This document shows, in pieces, positions 55,086 through 64,000 of a DNA stretch of 64,000 nucleotides. Numbering within the stretch: the stretch's first letter is position 1; each line of letters begins with the position of its first letter. Source of the DNA: Chaunax sp. Z400 (lineage: Eukaryota; Chordata; Actinopteri; Lophiiformes; Chaunacidae); the NCBI GenBank assembly GCA_037577475.1, contig CM075184.1, positions 28,763,594-28,827,593 on the forward strand, in the 5' to 3' direction. Made by a program: the position numbers and the translations under genes. A model generated the notes under the pieces. The model worked only from the letters and a program-made list of their open reading frames with translations, was not told the origin of the DNA and made no database searches.

Positions 55086-57785
55086 CACACACACACACAC
55101 AAAGCAGAGAGGTAACAGTGGGCAGGATCAAGCTTGCACTTTGTCTGAATTCACACAAAATCCAGCAATGTAGCACCTTCCTGCAGGGTTGTGTGGAGGT
55201 GTGGGCCTCTTCATTTGTGCTTCAGAACATAACCTTAGTGACACAATCACAAAAAGAAAGAAAAAAAAACATTTCATTTTTATTTTATTTCTGATTCCTC
55301 TCTTCATTCACTGTCGACCTTGCCAGAGTCAAGATGGGCTGACTTTGAATGAGTTGCTGCATATTGTGACGAAATAACATACTATGGTTGTAAACTGCAT
55401 CTATAAGCGTCTGTCCTATCTATCTATCTAAAATTAATGATGGAATACATACATGATGACTTTTAATACATTTAAATTGTATTAGCTTAAAAGATGATGC
55501 GTTTGTGGCTGGTTAAAATATGTTACTTGATAATTAGGAAAATAAAGCTAATACTTTACTACAATATTATAGAATAGATGTACACACATACAAACCACAC
55601 AGCTCAAGTAAGCTCTGTGCACATCCTCTAATTTGGTTTCATCTACCGGAAAAATGAAGCGATTAAGGTGGATTATAGTTGCCATGTTTATGCCATTCAA
55701 ATCAGGAATGAGGACTCCCTGCTCACGATGCACTGCCTCTCTTAAGTCTCCTTTTAGCATCCTGTATTCCTGGAGGTTTTGGCCCCTGTCAGTGTGCATT
55801 ATATGAATTGTGGTCTCTTGATGGCTTAGCTATGTTTCAACACTTTTATACTTCACTTCACAGGCAAGGGCTCTGAGGCAGAGGCTGACATTTCCATCCT
55901 AGCCAATTGCTAAAATTACAGATTTCTTTTTCTGTGTGTTGATTTCCTCAATAACATCTCACTTCATATAAGGAGATTAATTTTAAACTAAAAGGTTGCA
56001 CCCACATACTGTATTTTTGATGTTACATACAAAGATAACTATAATCAACTGAATAAGGCTTTATGCTCTACAGTAATTATCAGTCACACACAGTAAAAAT
56101 CTGATATTTATACGTAGCTTTTGTGGTGTGGATGGTTTGAAAACGGTGGGATATGCTGACAGATGTTCCTCTTCCAAGTCTAACATTATAACTGTCATGA
56201 TATGCTCCATATTAATGCCATGGAATGCTGCTAATGCTGCTTATCGCTAACTTAAAGCTGCATGGAGTACATCTCACTGTGACTGGATACTACCTGTTGA
56301 CACATTTTCATCTGTATGCCAAACACCATGTCGACCCCAAGGCTGTGGGTTTTTCAACTAACTTGTAACTCAGTGCAACAATATCCTCCCTTGTTCACCA
56401 CTTCCTGTTCCTGAACTGATTCTTACTGTTGCATTGTAATGTGTGTTATTTATTGCACTGCTGTATGGTGGGAAAGAATGCATTTCTATTAACCTTATGT
56501 CAGTCTGAATGGAATTAGCGATATTAAGCGTTGCAGGGAAGTGATATAACCTCCAGAGGAGAAAGCTTTGAAGAGGTTCATGTTTGTATGGAAAATCAGT
56601 CATAACATCACACCCATGCACCAGGCTCTTTCAAAATCACTATGAAATTGCTGAGTGTAATTAAAGGATGGCTTTAAGTGAGCCATCTGTAGCCCTCCTA
56701 CACATACGCTGAGTCTGAAGTGGACCGGGACCTCATGAAATTCAGATGGCATGAGAGCTAAGTTTACAACCCTTGGTGTTAAAGATGAGGTTGTTTAAGA
56801 GACCATACAGTACAGTACTACACACTGCTACAAATAATATAATTATTTCATTTATAGAGCACTTTTCAAAACCAAATATGTTACTACTTACCATTTTCTA
56901 CGGAAGAGGATTAGGGCCACATGAACAATTTTTCAGACTTCTGACTTTAAAGTCAGAATTCTGAGAATAAAAAAAAAAAAAATTGTTTTTTTACAGGCAG
57001 GAAAAAAATGTCAGAATTCTGACTTTATTCACAGAATTCTAACTTTTTCCCCCTGACTTTAAAAACAACTAAAATGTTTGTTTTTTTCATGTGGCCCTTA
57101 ACCTCTTCCGTAGTTTTCAATAAAGATACACTTGTTTTTTCTCAACTCCTACGAAGCCTTTTGTAGCATTTAGTGTTCAAAAACACACTCTGGTGGCCAC
57201 TAACTGATTTCCCTCTGACTCGCCTCATCAGACACGAAGCTTGTACACATCACAGTGTTTAGCAGCTCACTCCCATGTATGTGATGTCACAGTGTGATGT
57301 CCCACCAGTGCATGACCCCCCCCCCCCCCCCGCCCCCAGCAGCATTTAAAGCAATATGTGCTTTCAGCTGGATCATCAAATAATGTTAATGTTCACTGAA
57401 GGATTTAGTAACCAATCTATCTTGTGGGTAAACAAATTAATGCCTGGGTGGGAAAATGGTCAGCAAAATACAGTTCATATAATTTGCAGTGAATATGATG
57501 AAACATGCTACACAGATTTGATTTGATCTTTATCTCATATTTGACATCTATGTTCTGTTTTTGTCCTGCTCTCTTCTTGTACCCAAGACGATGAACCAGT
57601 CGGAACAATGTAAGTATTCGAATATTATTTTCGCTGCACGTACAGTTCATGCATAAATATTCAGCACTGCGATTTGAATTGCAGCTACCTTTGGGTCACT
57701 CCATCATAACTGCTTCTTTCCTAGGAAAACAAATTCAACAAACAACCACAAGGACAAAAACATTCGCCAGAGGAATACAAAATAA
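33670..57785 (+). CDS. nptn: Neuroplastin (np65/np55), Ig-superfamily membrane glycoprotein, eight coding exons
   Basis: Single-pass cell-adhesion protein of the basigin family, known as a partner of plasma-membrane calcium ATPases and active at synapses. Exons: 33670-33745 (signal peptide), 44446-44793 (np65-specific Ig1), 48348-48522, 49494-49588, 52695-52828, 53178-53451, 57588-57609 (22-base micro-exon), 57725-57785. Phases agree, giving 394 residues; human np65 is 398. Ig1 has ELYCDVVG and GTYECRASN. Ig2 has LHCNLTT and GEYMCVYTF. Ig3 has DITGHKRSENKNEG, YCKSVGYPHP and KYECDATNAIG. The juxtamembrane and membrane part has RVRSHLAPLWPFLG and LAEIIILVVIIVVYEKRK, with the conserved Glu inside the helix. 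The tail contains DDEP and ends NNHKDKNIRQRNTK. Skipping exon 2 keeps the frame (G+AA gives Glu), so np55 can be made. Which teleost paralogue (nptna or nptnb) it is was not resolved. Confidence 0.96.
35119..35158. repeat. (CA)n microsatellite
   Basis: Interrupted CA run preceded by a C run (35109-35117), seen directly in nptn intron 1. Confidence 0.9.
39977..40875. mobile_element. MITE-like DNA element with inverted ends
   Basis: The left end CATAGACTGTATAAAAGAAG and the right end in reverse CATAGGCTGTATAAAAGAAG differ at one base. The interior has no transposase frame. The 'catag.ctgtataaa' end is one I recognise as repeated in fish genomes. A clear target duplication was not found. Lies in nptn intron 1. 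Confidence 0.8.
42685..42840 (+). mobile_element. LINE 3' end fragment, L2-like
   Basis: Contains GTGACAGACTGGCGACATGT, CCAGGGCGTACTCCACCTCT, TGTTGGGATAGGCTCCAGCA and AACAGGATAAGCAG then GATGGATTA. This ordered set is the familiar 3' end of fish L2/CR1-clade LINEs. It is a short truncated copy in nptn intron 1. Confidence 0.8.
44794..48347. other. nptn intron 2 (3.6 kb)
   Basis: Non-coding DNA after the np65-specific exon. It has a G run at 47037-47048, a TG-rich tract (47246-47285), and a GC-rich block at 47430-47640 that stands out from the AT-rich surroundings. No exon in a usable phase with conserved coding was found. Confidence 0.55.
49589..52694. other. nptn intron 4 (3.1 kb), nothing recognised
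   Basis: Ordinary AT-rich intronic sequence between the Ig2 and Ig3 exons. No exon, RNA gene or element was recognised. Confidence 0.5.
53051..53137. repeat. (AT)n-(AC)n compound microsatellite
   Basis: AT run at 53051-53113 followed by AC run at about 53115-53137, seen directly. It takes up a quarter of the 349-base nptn intron 5, only about 40 bases before the next acceptor. Confidence 0.93.
54990..55101. repeat. (CA)n microsatellite, about 110 bases
   Basis: Perfect CA run from 54990 to about 55081 with one AGAA break and further CA to about 55101, seen directly in nptn intron 6. Confidence 0.95.
56898..57113. mobile_element. Small palindromic MITE, 216 bases
   Basis: The left end CTACGGAAGAGGATTAGGGC continues to CCACATGAA; the right end in reverse is CTACGGAAGAGGTTAAGGGC then CCACATGAA. 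This is an inverted repeat of about 29 bases with two differences. The interior also contains complementary TTCTGACTTT and AAAGTCAGAA blocks. Both flanks carry TTTT, a possible target duplication in a T-rich context. Lies in nptn intron 6. Confidence 0.85.
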
Positions 57786-57798
57786 GCAATTTACTCAA

Positions 57799-57890
57799 GT
57801 AAGACACTGTTGAAGGGGATGGGTGCTAAATATAGAACTCACTGTGAGGATTACCCATAGTCTTACTTTCTCTTGATTTTCTCTTCACAG
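57799..57890 (+). other. Probable 3' UTR intron of nptn
   Basis: Thirteen bases after the stop codon (57783-57785) there is a donor-like ACTCAA then GTAAGAC, and 92 bases later an acceptor TTTTCTCTTCACAG. Splicing here would be too close to the stop to trigger nonsense-mediated decay. Confidence 0.55.
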
Positions 57891-58964
57891 ATGAGATGGC
57901 TGAACTGGATTTTTTGACTACATGAAGTTGTCAGAGATGGATAGAGAGCTGGGCAGTGTTGAAAAAAGCATATCTTGTCTCATTTTTTGAGAAGTAATAT
58001 CAGCGTAACACTGGCAACAACAAGAACATAATGGCTGTCTTAAGCATGCCTTATTCAGTCTTAACGTGGACATTTCAGGATGATGAATAATGACTAAAAC
58101 CACCACAAAGGTGTACACATTTTTAATGTGCTGTTGGTGTTTCATTTATTGGTTAAATCATATCCTCAAATGAGGTGATCCCTTTTGTATTACATATCAT
58201 GTACAATGCATGCAAAATAATTACGCAATAGGATACTCAGAATAGACATTTTCTGTTGTTATCCCTCGTGTGGCTTCTTTTTTTTTTTTTTTGTATCTTA
58301 TATTATGTTTTTTATGGAGTCATCGTTATAATATAGTTAGTTTTATTCTTCAAAATTTGTACAGCATATCATGATCATTTAACTATATTTAAATATATTT
58401 TGTGACAATGAGTCCACTTTGAACCCAACTTTTATTATGAAGCAAGGGCTTCAATGACTGGCAGTATTAAGATTTAATTGAGAGTGATTACAGAAAATGA
58501 ATACTGTGTGTTTATCTATCTAAACAAAAAGTATATGTGTATTATTTCTATTTTCTTTCCAAAGTAAGTTAGGTGTATTGTATATGTTGAAGTATGAGTG
58601 TTCAAATGATAGGAAATCTGTAAACAAAAATATTTTTTTTATATTGCCTAATTTAATTTATTTTTACTTTTTATTTTTCTCTCTTTAACTGTATAGCATG
58701 GCTATAATCCTATGCAATATGTATTCTTAAATAGATATATGGAGGGCAGTTTGTTTAACTCAGTGAAGCTTTAATATTGTGGGATCACTTGGAAGCTGGC
58801 ATAGCAAAATTCACTGCTGTAGCTGCATGACTCCTGTTTCAATACTATGTATCCATGTGTGTTGCGGTGGAAATGGACCTGCATTGAGGTAGGAACAGAG
58901 GGACCAGAGTGTATAGCCACGATCAAACAAATGAGTGAGACCAATATTTTTTTTTCTGAATAAA
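57891..58964 (+). other. nptn 3' UTR with polyadenylation signal
   Basis: AT-rich DNA following the last nptn splice site. A good AATAAA lies at 58959-58964, about 240 bases from the stop codon of the converging rec114 gene. The poly(A) site is inferred. Confidence 0.5.
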
Positions 58965-59206
58965 AACTTTGAAAATGAATCCAGATGTTTTTTTGTTTTT
59001 GCATGTTCTTCCTTTAATGATGTAAAATCAGTGCAATTCATTGCATCCCCATCGGGTCATATACCATAACAAATAACGCGTAACAACATTTCCAACATCA
59101 GCTGCACAGCTAGAACCACTCCACCACCAGGCACTCTCTCTGCAAACTGAATAAGGAAAAAAACACATTGCACTGAAGTGAACTTTCTGCCTTTAGTTGT
59201 TGAGAT

Positions 59207-60544
59207 TCATCGCTCTTCAACAAGTTTCCTCAGCTCCTCCTCCACCATCTGCACAAATGCAGGGAAGGTGGGATCCAGCAGACACGCACGCACGATGGGC
59301 TCCAAGTCAGCTTGTGCCAAAGAACCACGGTGATATACTTCAGGGAGAGTCACAGCAGCCTCTCCTAAGAAATGCTGTGGAATATCCAATAAATATACAT
59401 ATTTTTTAAATTTATGTTGAAAAGAGGAAACATTTAAGGAGTAGCATAATTTAAGGAAGTTATTCAGTGGAGCACATTGTGCTGCATTAAAATCAAAGTA
59501 AACATTGTACTTCTTTGTTGAATCTGACAAAACATTACAATGAATATGTTCCACAGTAGATGCTGCCTTTTGTTGCTTGTTAATTTGCACTTTAATAGAT
59601 CAATACCTGGGTGAGGCGCTTGATTGTCACTGATCCTTGGACAACTTCAGGCTCAACTTCCTCAGCCTCTCCCTGCCGTGTCTCCTGAGACAGGGTTATG
59701 CACAAAAGAAAAACGATTTGAAGGAACACAGCAGGACACCACAGGGTTAAGAAGCCAATCAATGGCTTCATTACTAATTGAATGATATCCCCTCAAAGCC
59801 CTTTTATCATGACTGTGATCTCCTTCAGTGTGTCTATTCCCTAAAGGTCACATTCAAACCCAAGTGTCCACTCCTCTCTCAGTACTTTGTTAAACGTTGC
59901 AGTCATCACTACGAATCAAAGTTCTAAATAACCATACTGCTCGTGTGTTTTCATGTTTCTGTCAGCATTGGTTTGTCGGACTTTTTAGCACGATTACTCA
60001 AAAAGTTATGAACCAATTTTGATTACAGTTTTTACAGTGGTTGGGTATGGCCAGAGGAAAAATCAATTTGCATTTGGTGACGCGGATCATTACAGGCCCA
60101 CAATGCACCGTTCATGATTCACTGCCTGCTCAAGGCATATATATTTTTCAATCCATCAGATTGGGATAATGATCCGGATCTGAATCCAGTTGCACATAGT
60201 GGTGGGACATCATGAGCTGGCCATGCCTGAGTATTCTTATTTTTTTATTTGGCGTGTTATTATTTTTCATGAAATTGGCGAAAAAAGTTAGTTAGAAAAG
60301 TTAAAATACCCCAAAGTTCATACCCAAAAATTTAATCAACACTTACTTGGCCAAGATCCATCCCTACACAAAACTTTATCAAAATCCATTTAAAGCTTTT
60401 GACAATGAGATATCTTATGGACAGACATGGGAGATCACATAACCTCCAACTCTCATTAGTTTGACTGTTAGAGTCAATATTCAGTGGCTTAAAACGTATG
60501 TCACTTGAATGGTTGTATTTCTAAATGAATTACATCGTGGTTGC

Positions 60545-60589
<45 letters not shown>

Positions 60590-61740
60590 ACATGCTGTGT
60601 TCTACAGCATTTATTCTACTGTGATTGGCTAATGGCTCCTGTGCTATATATATCCTATCTCAGTCCACCTACTGTCTCTGTATGTAGTGTCACCTCTGAG
60701 AACAAGACATTATTGTAAATAGCACCATCTAGTGAGTATGGCCACTCTTCATGAATATTACCACAGCAGTGTAACACCACCGTTGATTGAGCCTTGAGTA
60801 AGGACTACAAGGCAGCTTCAGTTATGGAAATGTATATCATGCTGTTATACTTTACATTTATAGAATTCTGTGCAATAAATGGTGACACAAGAGGTCAGTG
60901 CCTCATTTCTAACAAGGACAATGCAAGGAAGAAAAAAAGAAACAAAACAAAATAAAAGACATAGACCAGAATCTCAGCTACATGTTACCACTTATATTAC
61001 TGGTCTATTTTGGGGATTTCTATGAGCAACACATTTTAAATGTACAAACATCTAGTATAAAAGAAATATTTACTAAAAGTTAACCTGAATCACTGGTGCA
61101 GAGTCCTCAGCAGGGGACTGATTAGAGGGTAGCAGGGCATTGGTATGAGTGGTGACTGGTATATACTTCATCACTTCTTCCACAGCACTTGAACACTTCT
61201 TTATAGCCTCTGCTTTGCTGCTTCCATGGAACTGAATCCTTATCATGCGGCCCTCTCCCTGTAGAAAACCACAACTACATTCAATCTGTATCTGTCCATC
61301 TAAACTGTGCCAAAGCAAAAAAATCTCTGCATTGTTGCTTTGGTGAAATTAGAATCTTACCGAGTTAAAAAAAAAAAAAAAAATTTTTTTAAATTGTGTG
61401 GCATACAAAGAGTGTTAAATATAAATTTTCATGCAACTCATGTCTGAAAAATATATTTATATAATTAATAATTTATGTGTAAGTCTGCTGTAACTTGCAA
61501 CTGTACAAACGGCATAAGAAAAACAAAATTACCCAGCGCCAGATTATTATTAGTTTATTAGTGTGTGTAGTAAATAATGATCTTCATCTTGCAAGGTGAG
61601 ACAGACCATGAGAAAATACTACCCATTGCCGGACTGCGATGAATCTGCCGACTCACCTTCGCAGTAAATCGAAACATCAGGTTATCTGATTTCTGGTGTA
61701 CTTTGAGAATATCAGAGGCCCACAGCAAAGGGATTCTATC
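59207..61740 (-). CDS. rec114: Meiotic recombination protein REC114, last four coding exons (5' end missing)
   Basis: REC114 acts with MEI4 and IHO1-type partners on meiotic chromosome axes and is needed for SPO11-dependent double-strand breaks. Minus-strand coding exons: 61740-61657 (84 bp), 61258-61085 (174 bp), 59684-59607 (78 bp), 59374-59207 (with stop). All junctions are phase 0 and have GT-AG ends, giving 167 C-terminal residues. The first exon encodes RIPLLWASDILKVHQ and LMFRFTAK. The second continues GEGRMIRIQFHGSSKAEA, part of the PH-like domain. An acidic linker follows (GEAEEVEPEVV). The C-terminal helical region carries CLLDPTFPAFVQMVEEELRK, which I recognise from vertebrate REC114. 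NPTN and REC114 are neighbours on human chromosome 15, which supports the call. The 5' exon(s) were not found in 61741-64000. Confidence 0.85.
60548..60589. repeat. (GT)n microsatellite
   Basis: TG run seen directly, inside the rec114 intron 59685-61084. Confidence 0.92.
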
Positions 61741-62989
61741 CTAAGACAAGACAAGACAAGAGAATTATAAATGTCTTCAGCAGCCAGGACAGGAAACTGG
61801 TTCATCTATAGGCGTCATTAACTAATGATTAGCATTTAAACACATTTTAAGAATGTAAAATGTTCTCTTTCTTACTACCCCAAGTAAAAGCAACCTGATC
61901 CCTACTCATTCATTCATAAAACTTACAAGATGAAAATAATGTACAAAGGACAGCATTACAGTTTTATTAAACTGTGCAAAAAAGTTACCTAAAACTGTCT
62001 GCAGGGGTCTCTGTTAACTAAGTAACATCAGCTTTGAGGCTTTTGATGAGTTTTGTTACACAGGAATCAAAACAGATGTTCAATGGCTTAATATGGTGAT
62101 GAGCCTATTTGACTGAAAACAACCTTCATCACTGAACTTTATCACTGAGTAGGTGTTACACTGTTCTGAAATTTTGGAAATAAAAACAGAGAATCAAAAC
62201 AGGCTTCTGCTTTTTGTGGACATGTTTGCTCTCTGTGTGATATTCAAAGGCTTTACTGACAACTAAAGAAATACAGCCATCAGCTCCCAACCCTGTTAAA
62301 AACATATGGGAGATAACAGTGCTCTTGACCATCATCATAAAAATGCCAAATTAATGAATATATTTTGAAAGACTGCTGTTTGATACCCCCAAGAGTGTTA
62401 GAAAAACTTTAGAATTACAGCCAAGGAGCACTGAAGCAGCTCTGGTGGCTCCTAGTGGGCTAAATAATTACTAAAAAAAGACTTTGTTTTTCCCTTTTAA
62501 TTGTCACATCTATTCCATACTAAGCATGAATGAATATTACATACTGTATATATGCATTTACATTTTCGAAAACAATTCCAAAAGTTTCCTTCAGCCCTTA
62601 TGTATCTTTAGTATTAAGCTCTCTATATTGAAAGTTCCTGAGCATTCACTGCACCATTCTGTAACACACCAGTCTATCACCCTCAGTGAAAGCTCTCAGC
62701 AGTCCACCAGTGTGACCTGAATATCTGTCTGCCTCGGCACCCTGGCACAGCAAGACAGCTGTGTCACCTGCTAGAACTCCATTAATGACACACTGAGTAG
62801 TCCCTCAAATGTCTGCTGTCTGCAGGGCAGGAAGTTAACTTTGTTCTCTAAGGATCACAATAACTAAAATAACCAGGCTAGGGATGTTCCTAACGACTAA
62901 TTTCCCTGATGTTTAAACGGTCATTTTCAATTTTGACTTGCCAAATTAAGTGAAAAAAAACAAAAGAAATCACTGGGGCAAAATTGAAT

Positions 62990-63125
62990 CCCTCTGTCCT
63001 GTTTTTCCTTCAAACTCCCAGCGTCTCTTCCCAAATTAGTTTCACCTGTTCCTCATCAACCTTCCCTCCCTGGTCTATTTAGTCTGTGTGTTCCCTTGTT
63101 CTCCACTCCAATTCTTGCCACACGA
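62990..63125 (-). repeat. Fragment of the ACAGGTGGAAAC-type dispersed repeat, reverse orientation
   Basis: Contains AATTAGTTTCACCTGTTCCT and CTGGTCTATTTAGTCTGTGT. These are reverse-complement landmarks of the repeat at 25585-26290 and 63430-63870. Confidence 0.55.
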
Positions 63126-63429
63126 AAGCATGACAGGATGCTCATTTTGTATAAAGCAACATTTGACTGAGAAACATGATATTTCAGTTTGACATTCAAT
63201 TATGTCAACGTAAAATTTCAGTGTGTGCTGCAGTGGCTGAGCCTAAATTTAGAGCCACTGTGGAGCTGCAGCAACAGGCTAACAAGTATCACTCACATAA
63301 CATCGCATAGTAATCTCTGGTGGAATGCAAGAGTCCAATTTTGTTTCTTCGCTCTCTCTCTATATATTTATGTTTAAGCATGAATGATGTTCAGTTTGTG
63401 ACATGTAATAATTCATACCCACTGCAAAT

Positions 63430-63870
63430 CTCCATACAACCTAACATGTTACGCTCAGTACAAAATACAAGACCAAATTGCAGACAACACAAGAGGCAGC
63501 GAGTGCAGTTCAGGGATTTAATAACAATACATCCAAACCCAGACAAAAACAGATTCGGTATACAGGTATTAAAACAAAATCTAAGCAAGAGGAAAACAAA
63601 GGAAGATCCAAATGACAGGTGAAGGCAAAACACACATAACTAGAAATCACAAGGGCCCAAACTAACAGGAAACACTAGGTTCACTGAAAACACGAGGATG
63701 AGGAGGGGAAATGGTTGGAACAATGGAAATGAGCACAAGGAAACAGACGAACTGATTGAGACAATCATACAAATGGACTATATAGACAGGGAGGTAACGA
63801 GACACAGGTGGAAACAATCAGGGACCAGGGAGGAGCAGACACAGGAGAACCCCAAAAAACAAAGGTGCCA
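63430..63870 (+). repeat. A-rich dispersed fish repeat (ACAGGTGGAAAC type)
   Basis: CAGTTCAGGGATTTAATAAC followed by A-rich DNA, then GGACTATATAGACAGGGAGG and GACACAGGTGGAAACAATCA. It shares order and wording with 25585-26290. Confidence 0.6.
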
Positions 63871-64000
63871 ACCTTTGGTGTCCTACATACACTCTAGAAA
63901 ACTATAACAACTAGTCTTTCAGGCACCGTAGCAACACTTGATCAACTAGTTGACTAATCTCACGCATCTCTACTAAAAGCCCAAAATTGACTTTTACTAT

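Larger units (their letters stand above)
53452..57587. other. nptn intron 6 (4.1 kb)
   Basis: Non-coding DNA between the membrane-helix exon and the micro-exon. It contains the long CA repeat (54990-55101), a short TTATAGAGCACTTTTC repeat piece (about 56850), a palindromic MITE (56898-57113) and a poly(C) stretch (about 57317-57330). Confidence 0.6.
61741..64000. other. Right-end DNA: rec114 upstream or intronic sequence with repeat fragments
   Basis: Probably rec114 intron, since its first exon(s) are missing. A reverse-oriented repeat fragment is at 62990-63125 and a forward one at 63430-63870. I see no exon, RNA gene or other structure in the rest. Confidence 0.45.

Noticed and set aside
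54904..55294. Open frames made of CV or TH repeats
   Set aside because: They come only from the CA microsatellite in nptn intron 6.
59375..59590. Extension of the last rec114 exon to the right
   Set aside because: A clear acceptor at 59375 and an in-phase join to 59607-59684 exist; the extended frame has no similarity.

Overview
The window looks like nuclear DNA of a teleost fish. The genes are intron-containing vertebrate genes, the UDP-glucuronosyltransferases (UGTs) are of the fish type with a single coding exon, and the spaces are filled with fish-style hAT and MITE elements, LINE tails and long CA/GT and AT microsatellites. Five kinds of protein-coding locus can be recognised. All intron-containing models were built by hand from splice sites, reading phase and remembered family sequence; no database was searched.

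Region 1 (1-16.4 kb) is the nicotinic receptor block. The last two coding exons of an alpha3-like subunit (chrna3, + strand) enter from the left edge. Facing it tail to tail is a complete seven-coding-exon chrna5 (- strand, 7866-15684, 470 residues). This is the arrangement of the vertebrate CHRNA5/CHRNA3 cluster, so chrnb4 is predicted just left of the window. Between the two receptors sits an intact UGT gene (4025-5617, - strand) with a decayed UGT tail behind it.

Region 2 (17-29.5 kb) is the rest of the UGT cluster. It has two intact single-coding-exon genes (20059-21642 and 26499-28094, + strand) and two degenerate copies (about 23.59-24.03 kb and 28.98-29.48 kb). The intact genes encode ER-anchored enzymes with a signal peptide, the catalytic His/Asp pair, the UDP-sugar signature, one C-terminal membrane helix and a dilysine-type tail. 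The first two genes, in opposite orientation and flanking chrna5, share an almost identical C-terminal half but have diverged N-terminal halves, which points to gene conversion.

Region 3 (31-32 kb) has a two-exon gene (- strand) for a short CALHM-family channel-like protein of 205 residues.

Region 4 (33.1-59 kb) is neuroplastin (nptn, + strand): eight coding exons over 24 kb with a CpG-rich promoter region. It has the np65-specific Ig exon, two further Ig domains, the conserved membrane helix and a tail with a tandem acceptor able to include or skip Asp-Asp-Glu-Pro. Its introns carry several MITE and LINE remnants.

Region 5 (59.2-61.7 kb) holds the last four coding exons found for rec114, a meiotic double-strand-break factor (- strand), convergent with nptn as NPTN and REC114 are neighbours on human chromosome 15. 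Its 5' exon(s) were not found. The final 2.2 kb holds only repeat fragments.

The genes do not form one pathway. The receptor block and nptn/rec114 are old vertebrate neighbourhoods; the UGT cluster is a family that expanded, decayed and recombined between them.
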